64,000 nucleotides of DNA from Lachnospiraceae bacterium JLR.KK008 (GCA_037015955.1 CP143548.1:2102001-2166000); one strand, 5' to 3'; positions 16,874-26,546 are shown, counted from the first letter of the stretch. The notes: generated from the letters alone by a model not told the origin. Numbers and translations are program-made.

Positions 16874-17563
16874 ATGAACAAGACAAACACGAAACTGCCC
16901 ACTCAGGTGCTGAGCGGTGCGCGGCCCGCCGGGGAATCTGCCCTTACAAAGAAAGGGACTGCCTGGATGATCCGCGTTGCTCTGATGATGGCGATCATCA
17001 TCCTTTTGGCGAACACGCCGCTCGGTATGATCCAGCTGCCTGTCATCAAAGCGACGACCGTCCACATTCCGGTTATCATCGGCGCCATTTTGCTCGGACC
17101 GGCTGCCGGAGCAATTCTCGGAGCGACCTTCGGCATCTGCTCAATGCTGAGCAACACCTACGCTCCCACACTGCTCTCTTTTGCATTTTCACCCTTTCTG
17201 AGTACGACCGGCCTCTCCGGAGCCGTCAAGGCGCTGTGGATCTCTGTCGGCTGCCGGATTCTCATCGGTGTAGTCTCCGGCTGGCTCTGGATTTTATTAA
17301 AGAAAATCAAATGCCCGAAGATCGCCGGCTATGCAGTCTGCGGCTTCATCGGCTCGATGACCAATACCGTCGCCGTCATGGGCAGCATTTATCTGCTGCT
17401 GGCACAGCAATATGCGACAGCGAAAGAGGTCGCAGTCTCCGCCACCTTTGATCTGATTATGGTAACAGTCACCGGTTCCGGCATTCCGGAAGCCATCTGT
17501 GCCACAATACTCGTCGCCGTGATCACAAAGGCACTGACAGCGGCCAGATTATTTCAATATTAA
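16874..17563 (+). CDS. ECF transporter S component, probably for pantothenate
   Basis: The 229-residue membrane protein has about six hydrophobic segments and the look of an ECF-type substrate-binding S component: small, alanine and glycine rich, with IKATTVHIPVIIGAILLGPAAGAILGA near the first third. S components bind a vitamin and work with a shared energising module encoded elsewhere. The next gene, 42 bp downstream, is coaBC, which uses phosphopantothenate; this makes pantothenate the likely cargo by context only. AACAGGAGGAAAACTGAAT precedes ATG 16874. Confidence 0.8.
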   Translation: MNKTNTKLPTQVLSGARPAGESALTKKGTAWMIRVALMMAIIILLANTPLGMIQLPVIKATTVHIPVIIGAILLGPAAGAILGATFGICSMLSNTYAPTLLSFAFSPFLSTTGLSGAVKALWISVGCRILIGVVSGWLWILLKKIKCPKIAGYAVCGFIGSMTNTVAVMGSIYLLLAQQYATAKEVAVSATFDLIMVTVTGSGIPEAICATILVAVITKALTAARLFQY

Positions 17564-17605
17564 TGTTATCGATATTATGAATTTCCATATTTAAGAGAGA
17601 ATGTT

Positions 17606-18799
17606 ATGTTAAAAAATAAAAAAATCCTTCTCGGTGTGACAGGCAGTATCGCCGCCTACAAGATCGCCTCGCTGGCCAGTATGCTCAAAAAGCAGGGCGC
17701 CGACATTACTGTCATTATGACCAGGAACGCAGTCAATTTCATCAATCCGATCACATTTGAGACACTGACCGGAAACAAATGTCTCGTCGACACGTTTGAT
17801 CGTAATTTCGAGTTCAGTGTGGAGCATGTCGCCTTGGCCAAACAGACCGACGTCGTTTTAATCGCGCCCTGTTCTGCCAACGTGATTGGCAAGATCGCGA
17901 ATGGTCTCGCCGATGATATGCTCACGACCACCTATCTCGCCTGCCAGTGTCCGAAAATTGTGGCTCCGGCCATGAACACGCGCATGTATCAAAATCAGAT
18001 CGTGCAGGATAATCTGGAGAAATGCCGGCACTACGGGATGGAGGTTCTCACCCCGGCGACCGGCTATCTGGCCTGCGGTGACACCGGCGACGGCAAAATG
18101 CCGGAGCCGGAAGTTCTCTTTCATGCCATCGAACATGCCATCTCCCACGAGAAAGATATGGCGGGAATCAAGGTTCTCGTAACCGCCGGCCCGACAATGG
18201 AGGCGATCGACCCGGTCCGCTTTATCAGCAATCATTCTACCGGAAAGATGGGATATGCCATCGCCAGAGTCTGTATGCTGCGCGGGGCAGATGTGACACT
18301 GGTGTCAGGTCCGGTCGCGCTCCCGGCTCCGCCCTATGTGACGTGTATCCCTGTCCGCTCGGCCAGAGAGATGTTCGAGCAGGTGACAGCCCGCTGCAAC
18401 GCTCAGCATATCATCATCAAAGCCGCTGCCGTAGCCGACTACCGGCCCGTCGTCACTGCCGATCACAAGATCAAGAAATCGGACACCGATCTTTCTCTCG
18501 GGCTCGAACGGACCGACGACATTTTACAGTATTTGGGAGAGCACAAAGGCGATGGCCAGTTTCTATGCGGCTTTTCCATGGAGACAGAACAGATGCTGGA
18601 AAATTCCAGAGCAAAGCTGAAAAAGAAACATCTGGATATGATTGTCGCCAATAATCTGAGAACGGTGGGCGCAGGCTTTGGCACTGACACCAACGTCGTG
18701 ACGCTGATCACGAAAGATGCGGAAATACCGCTGCCGATCATGAGCAAAGAGGACGTGGCCGAAAAACTGGTCGATCAGATCATGGAGCTGCGGAAGTAA
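17606..18799 (+). CDS. coaBC: Bifunctional phosphopantothenoylcysteine decarboxylase/phosphopantothenate-cysteine ligase
   Basis: The 397-residue protein joins the FMN-dependent CoaC domain (GVTGSIAAYK at 10-19, catalytic His74 in VEHVALAK, APAMNTRMY, ACGDTGDGKMPEP) with the CoaB ligase domain after about residue 185 (LVTAGPTMEAIDPVRFISNHSTGKMG, KAAAVADYRP). It converts 4'-phosphopantothenate to 4'-phosphopantetheine, two steps of coenzyme A synthesis. ATG 17606 follows AAGAGAGAATGTT. Confidence 0.97.
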   Translation: MLKNKKILLGVTGSIAAYKIASLASMLKKQGADITVIMTRNAVNFINPITFETLTGNKCLVDTFDRNFEFSVEHVALAKQTDVVLIAPCSANVIGKIANGLADDMLTTTYLACQCPKIVAPAMNTRMYQNQIVQDNLEKCRHYGMEVLTPATGYLACGDTGDGKMPEPEVLFHAIEHAISHEKDMAGIKVLVTAGPTMEAIDPVRFISNHSTGKMGYAIARVCMLRGADVTLVSGPVALPAPPYVTCIPVRSAREMFEQVTARCNAQHIIIKAAAVADYRPVVTADHKIKKSDTDLSLGLERTDDILQYLGEHKGDGQFLCGFSMETEQMLENSRAKLKKKHLDMIVANNLRTVGAGFGTDTNVVTLITKDAEIPLPIMSKEDVAEKLVDQIMELRK

Positions 18800-18846
18800 A
18801 ACAAAATTTGCATTAATGTGCATAAAAAGAAAAACTTTGTCTTAAC

Positions 18847-18880
18847 CATCCCCCGTCTGTGTCAATGCAGGCGGGGGATG
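18847..18880. terminator. GC-rich hairpin between convergent genes
   Basis: CATCCCCCGTCTG and CAGGCGGGGGATG form a 13-bp stem with one wobble. It lies 48 bp after coaBC and 44 bp before the end of the convergent minus-strand gene, so it can stop transcription from both sides. T tracts are weak on both strands. Confidence 0.7.
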
Positions 18881-18923
18881 CTGTTTCTCACATTGGACAG
18901 ACGAAACGACAATCTGCATTTTC

Positions 18924-20228
18924 CTATTCTGCGATTCGTGGCACTTCCAGCTCCTTTGGTTCCACAATATTGGACAGATACCTGAAAGTGCCGTCCTCAA
19001 AAGGCTGTACTACAATCGTATTGGTAAAAGCGAGATCGGAATTATAGTCTGGCCATACGGCATCCACAATAAGCATAATCGTTCCATCGTCATTTTCCAC
19101 ATAGTCAACAACTTCCCCAAAAGGCGGATAGGCTTTTGCCAATATCATCTCATATTCATAGCTGTTGCTGTCCTCGTCATATCCACATTTCTCCCGCAAT
19201 GTCTCTGCTGACACCGGAAAATATGTTGTCATAATCGTTTCGTATGTTTCTGCTGGTATCCTCCAGTCCTTCGCCCTGAAGTTTTCCCCTGTGTGAATCC
19301 GGTAAATATCCTCGAACATGCACGGCATTAAAATATCCTCCACGTTATCGCTGTCCCAGTCAGTCACCAGAAGATTATAATTTACATAACTTAACCCGTA
19401 TATGTATTTTTCTGTCAATTCCCTGCACCGATCGGAAAGGGGCCGAATTCTCCAAAACTGACGCAGACTGGAATGCGGTATTGTATTTTCATAGGCATAA
19501 ATAAAATATCCTTTCTCAGTCAGTTTTATTTCAGCGATGTTACTGACGGAAGTCTCCCTGATCTCCGGTACCGCGCCTTTCTGCCAGCCAATGCCCACAT
19601 AGTATGCCCGCAATTCATTGTCCCGGTATAGAAAAGTAATCACGCCAAGCAGGCCGTCCCGGTTGACATTCATAACCGTCACCTCTGCACTGCGCTTTTC
19701 CATATATGCGGCATAGAAATCCTCGATCTCTTCATAATGTTCCATATTGGTATCTTCCGTCACACTGACATATCCTGCGCCTCCAAGCAGCGAGACGATC
19801 TCCCTGCGCCGCTCTTTTGTCAGCTCTTTGCCACTTGGAGCACAGGAAAGTCCCTCTGTCGTTTCTATCTCTCTGTACACGTCCCTTACCTGCTCTGCTG
19901 CTGTCAAAGCCATATGATTCAATGCTTCTTTTTCCTCCTCCGTTATCAGGCTCTGTTCCGGCTGTGACAGCACCCACAAATCTGCTGCTGTTTCGCTGTC
20001 TTCCCCATATGTTTCCGCTATATCACTGCCGTCTGTTTCCTCCTGACTGTCAAATGGCAGGGAACCAGGCCCGGCAGACAGTTCCGCTGGCGGTTCCCAC
20101 ACAGTCTCCAGATCCTCTTCTCTCTCTCCACCGCGCTGTGTCCACACAAAATTTCCCACCACCACAGCCAAAAGCAATATAAGGACAAGCATTCCCCCAC
20201 TTTTTAAGAAACCTTTTCTATCATTCAC
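18924..20228 (-). CDS. Membrane-anchored extracytoplasmic protein of unknown function
   Basis: The 434-residue protein has one N-terminal membrane segment (about residues 13-30) after a short basic start, then an acidic low-complexity linker rich in Glu and Ser (about 40-90), and a folded outer part with many aromatic residues. I am not certain of a family; it resembles Lachnospiraceae proteins listed only as DUF families. It stands alone between two terminators. A strong promoter and a TACA-N2-TGTA palindrome lie 125-180 bp upstream, so it is probably a single regulated gene. Confidence 0.65.
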   Translation of the reverse strand: MNDRKGFLKSGGMLVLILLLAVVVGNFVWTQRGGEREEDLETVWEPPAELSAGPGSLPFDSQEETDGSDIAETYGEDSETAADLWVLSQPEQSLITEEEKEALNHMALTAAEQVRDVYREIETTEGLSCAPSGKELTKERRREIVSLLGGAGYVSVTEDTNMEHYEEIEDFYAAYMEKRSAEVTVMNVNRDGLLGVITFLYRDNELRAYYVGIGWQKGAVPEIRETSVSNIAEIKLTEKGYFIYAYENTIPHSSLRQFWRIRPLSDRCRELTEKYIYGLSYVNYNLLVTDWDSDNVEDILMPCMFEDIYRIHTGENFRAKDWRIPAETYETIMTTYFPVSAETLREKCGYDEDSNSYEYEMILAKAYPPFGEVVDYVENDDGTIMLIVDAVWPDYNSDLAFTNTIVVQPFEDGTFRYLSNIVEPKELEVPRIAE

Positions 20229-20353
20229 GGCTTATTCCTCCATGGCTTCCTGAGTCCGGATACGGCAGATACAGACATGCAGTCTCATAAATTCCCGTTC
20301 CCTGTCTCCCGGACATCCGTCGCCGAATCTCTCTTGTCAGCAGCTTCTCAATT

Positions 20354-20367
20354 CTTACATTTGTAAG
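20354..20367. promoter_or_regulatory. TACA-N2-TGTA palindrome (CopY/BlaI-type operator)
   Basis: CTTACATTTGTAAG has perfect 6-bp arms and contains TACA-N2-TGTA, the core of the cop box bound by CopY and of sites bound by the related BlaI/MecI repressors. It lies about 10-25 bp downstream of the -10 box of the only promoter seen for the gene ending at 18924. No CopY/BlaI repressor gene is in the window. Confidence 0.55.
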
Positions 20368-20377
20368 ATTTAAGGAA

Positions 20378-20406
20378 ATACTACACCATCAGAATCATCC
20401 GGTCAA
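20378..20406 (-). promoter_or_regulatory. Sigma-A promoter of the membrane-anchored protein gene
   Basis: TTGACC (20401-20406) and TAGTAT (20378-20383) are 17 bp apart on the minus strand. The predicted leader to ATG 20228 is about 140 nt and begins with the palindrome. Confidence 0.75.
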
Positions 20407-20446
20407 GTAAATGATCATTTCCTGATCATTGCCATCGCTACCCGAA

Positions 20447-20482
20447 CAAAAAGATGATAAAAAACAGTAGTTTTTTATCATC
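20447..20482 (-). terminator. Intrinsic terminator of the hemZ operon
   Basis: GATGATAAAAAAC and GTTTTTTATCATC form a perfect 13-bp stem with a 4-nt loop, followed by a T5 run on the minus strand. The stem begins inside the hemZ stop codon. Confidence 0.9.
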
Positions 20483-21956
20483 AAGCCTGTTTTTCATGCG
20501 TAAACAGTTGGCGTTTCCTCCCGATCATCTCATTGATCCGCTCGATATACTGGGCGACGTCTTTCACATTGTCACACCGCTCGATCCTCCCGTCCGCATA
20601 GACACGCTTACTGATCGAACCGGCCCCCAGCGCGGCGATCGTCTGCTTCTCCTCCATAATCAGTATGTTATACAATCCGAAACAGCCTTCCCGCGCATAG
20701 CCAACATTCTCAAAATTGCCGGACATGTTTTTCTGACGATACAGATAATATGGTTTCATATCCATGTCCCTGGCAGCGTCTACCGCGATCTTCATCATTG
20801 CATCCGTATTTTGGAGCATCTCCAGCCCATTCTCCTGAATCCACTGATTTAAGCGGGAAGCTCTTTTGACCGCCAGGGAATGAACGGTCAGACTGTCCGG
20901 ACGCAGCGCCTTTACTGCTTCCGCCGTAGCCCGCACTTCCCGCTCACCTTCTCCCGGCAGACCAAGAATCAGATCCATATTGATATTGTCAAAGCCGCAT
21001 TCCCTTGCCATTGCAAAAGCCTCTCCGACCTGTGCGACTGTATGCTGTCTGCCGATCAGTCGCAGCGTCTCCTGCTGCATCGTCTGAGGATTGATCGAAA
21101 TACGGGTGACACCATATTTTTTTAATAACAATAGTTTTTCGACTGTAATACTGTCCGCGCGTCCTGCTTCCACCGTAAATTCTTTGACATGAGCGAATGG
21201 AAAGATAATCCTGATTTTATATAACAGACGCTCTAATTCCTGCGGACCGAGTGTTGTCGGTGTACCGCCGCCAACATAGACGCTGTCCAAAATCCGATCC
21301 TGAAACATAACAGCCGTCTGTTCCATTTCCTGTTCCAGCGCCGTCAGATAATCCGATACCCGCTCTTTCCAGACGCTGATCGGAAAGGATGTAAAGGAAC
21401 AGTACAGGCAAGTCGTCGGACAAAAAGGAATCCCGATATACAGACTGTATCCTTCTTCACAGTGAAACGCAGAGAGCAGCCTTCGCTCACGCTTTGCTAT
21501 GTCAATGCCCAGTCTGCCCTTTTCTTCGTTTAAATAATAGGTGTTTTTCATATAACGAAGGATCTCTGTCTCGGAGAGCCCCTTCTCCAGAAATCCCATT
21601 GCGATCTTCGTCGGCCGTATTCCCGTCAGCGTTCCCCATGGGAGTGTCTTTCCCGTATATTTTGATAACACTCGATATATCAACTGCTTGATGCTGTTTC
21701 TGACCTGGCTCTTATCGTCCACATTCTCCAGACCTGCCTCCTCTGCGATCAGAGGTACTTCTTCCGGAAATACAGAAAGGAGCAGTTCTATTTTCTCACT
21801 GCTCCTTATAAGCTGTATCACAGGCAGACCCGGATCGGAATTGACTTCCTTCTTTCCTTCCGTAAATACTTTTACCTCCGATTCCGGGTAAAATGCCTTC
21901 ACCAGAGAATGAATGTCATACTCAAATCCTTCGATATTTAACAATACTGTAATCAT
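20481..21956 (-). CDS. hemZ: Coproporphyrinogen dehydrogenase HemZ-like radical SAM protein
   Basis: At 491 residues it matches the HemZ group rather than the shorter HemW/HemN proteins. An N-terminal extension of about 165 residues precedes the radical SAM domain with the cluster motif C179-x3-C183-x2-C186 (PFCPTTCLYCSF) and the SAM-binding GGGTPTTL. The family is assigned to oxygen-independent coproporphyrinogen III oxidation, although this role is unproven for many clostridial members, and no other heme gene is in the window. AGGAAAGAAAA precedes ATG 21956. It follows the MBL hydrolase gene after 40 bp. Confidence 0.9.
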   Translation of the reverse strand: MITVLLNIEGFEYDIHSLVKAFYPESEVKVFTEGKKEVNSDPGLPVIQLIRSSEKIELLLSVFPEEVPLIAEEAGLENVDDKSQVRNSIKQLIYRVLSKYTGKTLPWGTLTGIRPTKIAMGFLEKGLSETEILRYMKNTYYLNEEKGRLGIDIAKRERRLLSAFHCEEGYSLYIGIPFCPTTCLYCSFTSFPISVWKERVSDYLTALEQEMEQTAVMFQDRILDSVYVGGGTPTTLGPQELERLLYKIRIIFPFAHVKEFTVEAGRADSITVEKLLLLKKYGVTRISINPQTMQQETLRLIGRQHTVAQVGEAFAMARECGFDNINMDLILGLPGEGEREVRATAEAVKALRPDSLTVHSLAVKRASRLNQWIQENGLEMLQNTDAMMKIAVDAARDMDMKPYYLYRQKNMSGNFENVGYAREGCFGLYNILIMEEKQTIAALGAGSISKRVYADGRIERCDNVKDVAQYIERINEMIGRKRQLFTHEKQA

Positions 21957-21996
21957 TTTTCTTTCCTGCTTTTATTTCCTGCGTCCGACGCACCTG

Positions 21997-22629
21997 CTAG
22001 GCGCAAAACGGATTATATTTCTTTTCGTAACCGATCTCTGTCGCTTCCCCGTGCCCCGGATAGACCTTTGTCTCCTCCGGCAAAGCGAACAGCTTCTCTT
22101 TGACAGACCGTACCAGCTCTCCCATATCTCCCGTAGGCAGATCGGTCCTGCCCACCGAGTCTGCAAACAGCGTATCCCCGCTAACCAGAAACCCGCCGTC
22201 TGCAAAATAGTAACAGCAGCTTCCCTCCGTATGTCCCGGCGTGGCGATCAGCTTACACGTGATCCCGCAGATCGTGATCTCCTCCCCGTCCTTCACATAC
22301 ACATCTGCATCCACGCTGCACGCCCGGCCCGCACCTGCGGACACATTCAGACGTGCGTCATTGCAAAGTGCCCGTTCCTTTTCGCAGGCATATACTTTGG
22401 CCCCGCTCTTCTCCCGCAGCTCTTCCAGCCCCCAGATATGATCAAAATGTCCATGTGTGAGCAGGATACCGGCCACCGTAAACCCGCGTTCCTTCAAGGC
22501 CTCATAAATATAACCTCCTTTGTCCGCCGGGTCGATGAAAATCACATCACTCTTCCCTTCCTCATATACAAAATAGCAATTTGTCTGACAAACACCCATC
22601 ATCAGACGCCCAATTCTTACATCCGCCAT
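21997..22629 (-). CDS. MBL-fold metallo-hydrolase (glyoxalase II-like)
   Basis: The 210-residue protein has the metallo-beta-lactamase motif THGHFDHIWG, the later zinc ligands in ATPGHTEGS, SGDTLFADSVGRTDLPTG and YPGHGEATEIG. These suit the YcbL/glyoxalase II-like hydrolases, which cleave thioesters such as S-lactoyl adducts. The stop of rel lies one base before ATG 22629 (TGATATG), a spacing that suggests coupling; the frame also opens upstream at a TTG, which I reject because it lies inside rel. The substrate is unknown. Confidence 0.88.
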   Translation of the reverse strand: MADVRIGRLMMGVCQTNCYFVYEEGKSDVIFIDPADKGGYIYEALKERGFTVAGILLTHGHFDHIWGLEELREKSGAKVYACEKERALCNDARLNVSAGAGRACSVDADVYVKDGEEITICGITCKLIATPGHTEGSCCYYFADGGFLVSGDTLFADSVGRTDLPTGDMGELVRSVKEKLFALPEETKVYPGHGEATEIGYEKKYNPFCA

Positions 22630-22630
22630 A

Positions 22631-24940
22631 TCATCCTGTCGTCCTTTCAATGTCGATCACACTTTCGATTGTTCTGATCTTATCTATGATACGCTGCAAC
22701 TCGTCCCTGCTGCCGATCTCAAAGCTGACGGACATCGTAGCCGTTCCCTGTTTGCTCGCTCTCGTATTCATAGAAAGAATATCAATGTTTTTTTCCGTCA
22801 ACGCCTTGGATACGTCAGCCAGAAGGCCGTTTCTGTTGTTGGCATATATTCTGATCTCGGCAAGGTACTTTTCCCCTTCTGCAATCCGGTCCGGCGTCTG
22901 CCAGTCGGCATCAATCAGTCTCACCCGCTCAATTTCGGAGAGATTGATGACATTAATACAATCGGTGCGGTGAATGGAAACACCTCTGCCTCTCGTCACA
23001 AAACCCACGATCTCATCGCCCGGAACCGGTGAACAGCACTTGGAAAAGCGAACTGCCACATCGTCGATCCCTTTGACAACGATACCACTCGAAGACTTGG
23101 GCTTCATCTGCTTTGTCTGCCCGATCCCCGCAACTTTCGCCAGCACTTCCTCATCCGTCAACTGCTTCTTGTGCTCTTTGTCATAGAGCTCCTGCATCTT
23201 GTTGACGATCTGACCCTCCTTGAGACCGCCATGTCCGACTGCGGCGAGTACCGACTCCCAGTCACGGAACCCGTATTTCTGCATCACATATTCCGTATAG
23301 GGAGGACGCAGGATTAAGGCCGTGTCGATCGTTTTTGCCTTACAATAGCTGAGGATCATCTCTCTTCCTTTTATGATATTGTCTTCCTTGAGTTCATTCT
23401 TAAACCACTGGTTAATCTTGTTTTTCGCCTGTGTGCTCTTGACAATATTCAGCCAGTCCCGACTTGGCCCTTTGGAATTTTGAGACGTCAGAACCTCGAC
23501 GCGGTCACCATTTTTGATCTCATAGTCAATCGTCACCAGTTTTCCGTTCACCCGGGCGCCGATCATTTTATTACCGACCGCACTGTGAATGGCATAGGCA
23601 AAATCGATGGGCGTGGAGCCGGCCGGCAGATTTTTCACATCTCCGGTAGGCGTAAAACAATAAACACTGTCCGAGAAAAGATCCAGATCGCTTTTCAGTA
23701 GCTTCATAAACTCCCGGTTATCGGACATATCCTTCTGCCACTCCAGAATCTGGCGCAGCCAGACGAGCTTCTCTTCTTCCTGCCTCTCCACCTTTTTACC
23801 GTCGGAGGCTTCCTTATATTTCCAGTGAGCGGCAATGCCATACTCTGCCGCCTTGTGCATCTCATAAGTGCGGATCTGAATCTCAAACGGCTGCCCGGAA
23901 GTACCGATCAGAGTCGTGTGCAGCGATTGATACATATTCGCCTTCGGCATGGCAATATAATCCTTAAACCGCCCCGGAATCGGCTTATACATGGCATGGA
24001 TCACGCCAAGCGCAGCATAGCAATCTTTCATCGTATCGACGATAATGCGGACTGCGAACAGATCATAGATCTGATCCAGCGTCTTGTCCTGATTTTTCAT
24101 TTTCTTATAAATACTGAAGAAATGTTTGACACGGCCATCAATCTTTGCTTTGATACCCGCATTGGAAATATGAGCGTTGACTTCATCTACGATAGACTGA
24201 ATATATTTTTCACGTACACTCTTGCGAACTGCAATTTTTTCTACCAGATCATAATATATCTCCGGCTCCAGATATTTCAGGGACAGATCATCCAGCTCTA
24301 TCTTGATTCTGGAAATGCCAAGGCGCTGCGCGATCGGCGCATAGATGTCCATCGTCTCTCTGGCGATACGCTGCTGTTTCTCCGGTGGCATATGCTTTAA
24401 CGTACGCATATTGTGCAGTCTGTCCGCCAGCTTAATCATAATAACCCGAATATCTCTGGCCATTGCCAGAAACATCTTCCGCAGATTTTCCGCCTGCATC
24501 TCCACTCTGTCATTGTCCCCCGACTTGGATTCGGTACTGCCGGAGAGCTGCAGCTGCTGCAATTTTGTCACGCCGTCCACAAGCAGCGCCACGTCTGCGC
24601 CAAACTCCTCCGTGATTTCCTCTTCCGTCATGATCGTATCTTCCACCACGTCATGAAGCAGGCCGGCCACGATCGTCTCTTTGTCCAGCTCCAGACCGGC
24701 CAGTATGATAGCTACACAGAGAGGATGGATAATATAAGGCTCACCTGACTTGCGCACCTGATCTTTGTGTGCCTCATAGGCAGTTGTATACGCCTTCTCG
24801 ATCATCGAAATATCATCGGAAGGATGATATTTTTTTACATGAGAAATAAGATCCTGATACAATACTTCAGGACTCTGAAACTCTGCGATTGATTCGATTC
24901 TCCCGTCATCGAATACGGTTTCCTTTTTCTCTTCTGTCAT
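22631..24940 (-). CDS. relA: Bifunctional (p)ppGpp synthetase/hydrolase Rel
   Basis: The 769-residue protein has the full RelA/SpoT plan: an HD hydrolase domain with HDVVEDT near residue 88, a synthetase domain with KAN-MYQSLHTT, a TGS domain beginning YCFTPTGDVKNLP near residue 430, a zinc-finger region with CCSPVPGDEIVGF, and a C-terminal ACT domain (IYANNRNGLLADVSKAL). It makes and destroys the alarmone (p)ppGpp in amino acid starvation. ATG 24940 is taken; a GTG three codons earlier is possible. It sits 36 bp after apt, a gene pair usual in Firmicutes. Confidence 0.97.
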   Translation of the reverse strand: MTEEKKETVFDDGRIESIAEFQSPEVLYQDLISHVKKYHPSDDISMIEKAYTTAYEAHKDQVRKSGEPYIIHPLCVAIILAGLELDKETIVAGLLHDVVEDTIMTEEEITEEFGADVALLVDGVTKLQQLQLSGSTESKSGDNDRVEMQAENLRKMFLAMARDIRVIMIKLADRLHNMRTLKHMPPEKQQRIARETMDIYAPIAQRLGISRIKIELDDLSLKYLEPEIYYDLVEKIAVRKSVREKYIQSIVDEVNAHISNAGIKAKIDGRVKHFFSIYKKMKNQDKTLDQIYDLFAVRIIVDTMKDCYAALGVIHAMYKPIPGRFKDYIAMPKANMYQSLHTTLIGTSGQPFEIQIRTYEMHKAAEYGIAAHWKYKEASDGKKVERQEEEKLVWLRQILEWQKDMSDNREFMKLLKSDLDLFSDSVYCFTPTGDVKNLPAGSTPIDFAYAIHSAVGNKMIGARVNGKLVTIDYEIKNGDRVEVLTSQNSKGPSRDWLNIVKSTQAKNKINQWFKNELKEDNIIKGREMILSYCKAKTIDTALILRPPYTEYVMQKYGFRDWESVLAAVGHGGLKEGQIVNKMQELYDKEHKKQLTDEEVLAKVAGIGQTKQMKPKSSSGIVVKGIDDVAVRFSKCCSPVPGDEIVGFVTRGRGVSIHRTDCINVINLSEIERVRLIDADWQTPDRIAEGEKYLAEIRIYANNRNGLLADVSKALTEKNIDILSMNTRASKQGTATMSVSFEIGSRDELQRIIDKIRTIESVIDIERTTG

Positions 24941-24976
24941 ACCTATCACCAGCCTGCATACATTTTAGTTTGATCT

Positions 24977-25501
24977 TTATTTTCCCTCGTAAGTGATGGC
25001 AGCTTCCAGTCTGTAGTCGCATATCTTCTCTCTGCCTTTGAGTCCCGCCAGCTCCATCAATACGACGACACCCACTACTTGGCCGCCAAGAGATTCGATC
25101 AGACGGATCATCGCCTCCGTCGTCCCGCCTGTGGCGATGAGATCGTCCACGATCAGCACTTTCTGCCCTTTTTGGATCGAATCTTTGTGCATTTCGATCG
25201 TCGCCTTGCCGTACTCGAGATCATAGTCCATGGAAACGGTCTCACAGGGCAGCTTACCTTTCTTCCGAATAAGCACAAAAGGCTTTCTATTGTTATACGC
25301 AATCGGCATTCCAAAAATAAATCCTCTCGACTCCGGTCCCACGACCACATCGTACTCCAGATCTTTGATCATATCCTGCATTGTGTCAATGGCAAGATGC
25401 AGACCTTCCGCATCCTGCAGCACACTTGTCACGTCACGGAATATAATCCCTTCCTCCGGAAAATCCGGTATGCTTCTTACGTATTCTTCCAATTTTTTCA
25501 T
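24977..25501 (-). CDS. apt: Adenine phosphoribosyltransferase
   Basis: The 174-residue protein has the length and motifs of Apt: IPDFPEEGIIFRDVT, GPESRGFIFG and the PRPP-binding VLIVDDLIATGGTTEA near residue 118. It salvages adenine to AMP. I chose ATG 25501; the frame runs upstream into 3' sequence of the neighbouring gene. The ribosome binding site (AAAGG at about 10 nt) is modest. Confidence 0.95.
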   Translation of the reverse strand: MKKLEEYVRSIPDFPEEGIIFRDVTSVLQDAEGLHLAIDTMQDMIKDLEYDVVVGPESRGFIFGMPIAYNNRKPFVLIRKKGKLPCETVSMDYDLEYGKATIEMHKDSIQKGQKVLIVDDLIATGGTTEAMIRLIESLGGQVVGVVVLMELAGLKGREKICDYRLEAAITYEGK

Positions 25502-25556
25502 GACTGGCACTACCTTTCCCGGACTACTTTCGTCCGTATCACCGCATTTTAAAGTT

Positions 25557-25586
25557 ATTATAGCAAAAGATTCTACCACTCTGCAA
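25557..25586 (-). promoter_or_regulatory. Promoter of apt-rel-MBL-hemZ
   Basis: TTGCAG (25581-25586) and TATAAT (25557-25562) are 18 bp apart, with an extended -10 (TGCTATAAT). The -35 lies inside the 3' end of the upstream secreted-protein gene. Confidence 0.7.
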
Positions 25587-26487
25587 CATTTTCTTCTTCG
25601 GAGTCCAACGGCATTTCCTCCGATTCCGGCATATAGATCGCAGAATAATCATAATGCCCTAAAAATTTCCCATAATAGTTCGCCATACTATAACTGTATT
25701 TTGCCAGAGCCGGAACCGTACCCGGCTGCTGCATCCCCGCCTGCCCGAGTGCGATCTGTCCGTCCACATCAGCGATATACGCATTTATATCAAAGGATTC
25801 ATTGCCTTTCCGACCCTCCATAATCCCTTTCTCCACAAAATGGCGCAGCAGCTCCGGCGGCTGAAAGCCGATCGTCGTCTGCAGATCGGGATTGGCATCA
25901 TAATAGTAATCCGGATCGAATACGGCTGAATAGTCTCTGCCATTGTATGTATAATCTGTCACCTGCGCTTTCGGCCGGTTCAGCAGATACGGATTTTTCA
26001 GACACTCCGTCAAGATCTCATAATAAGCGTCCTTTTCTCCCCTTCTCTCCAGATAATCTGCCGCGTAGGCTGCCAGCTCATAATAGTCGAGCAGATAGCC
26101 ATTATCCAGGAACATCTCCAAATTCTGATAGGCATTGCTGACCATATTCATTGACAGTTCCTTCTTGTCCTGTTCTCCCTGTGGACTGAAATTCCAGTAA
26201 GACTGCTCCACCTCCGTCAGATACCTGGCAGACCACATGGAAGGGTCCGTAGTGCCCAGCAACTGCTGCATCTGTTCTGACGTCGTAAAGACGGTATTGC
26301 GGACGATCGTCTCTTCCTTCACACCCGACTGTTCCGGCTGCTCCATCTCTTCCGGCTGTTGTCTTTCCTCCGAAGCCTTCACTACCTCAGGCAGCTTCCT
26401 CTGCGGCTCCTCTGCAAAAGCGGTAACGGAAGCCTGCAAAGCGAGAACCGCCGCTGCCGTCACACAGATCACTTTTCTTTTATTCAT
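25573..26487 (-). CDS. Secreted protein of unknown function
   Basis: The 304-residue protein has a cleavable signal peptide (cleavage likely after AFA, near residue 25), a Glu/Gln/Pro-rich linker, and a helical domain. Near residues 190-230 it carries FDPDYYYDANPDLQ followed by LLRHFVEKGIMEGRKG. This resembles a roughly 50-residue module (DYY...NPDL...LQHFV..GM.EGR) that recurs in surface proteins of Gram-positive gut bacteria. Its role is unknown. It has its own promoter and sits upstream of apt. Confidence 0.75.
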   Translation of the reverse strand: MNKRKVICVTAAAVLALQASVTAFAEEPQRKLPEVVKASEERQQPEEMEQPEQSGVKEETIVRNTVFTTSEQMQQLLGTTDPSMWSARYLTEVEQSYWNFSPQGEQDKKELSMNMVSNAYQNLEMFLDNGYLLDYYELAAYAADYLERRGEKDAYYEILTECLKNPYLLNRPKAQVTDYTYNGRDYSAVFDPDYYYDANPDLQTTIGFQPPELLRHFVEKGIMEGRKGNESFDINAYIADVDGQIALGQAGMQQPGTVPALAKYSYSMANYYGKFLGHYDYSAIYMPESEEMPLDSEEENVAEW

Positions 26488-26546
26488 CCTTTATCCTCCC
26501 CTGATCGTAAGTCAAACAAAACTACCGGTTACAAACATTTATCATT

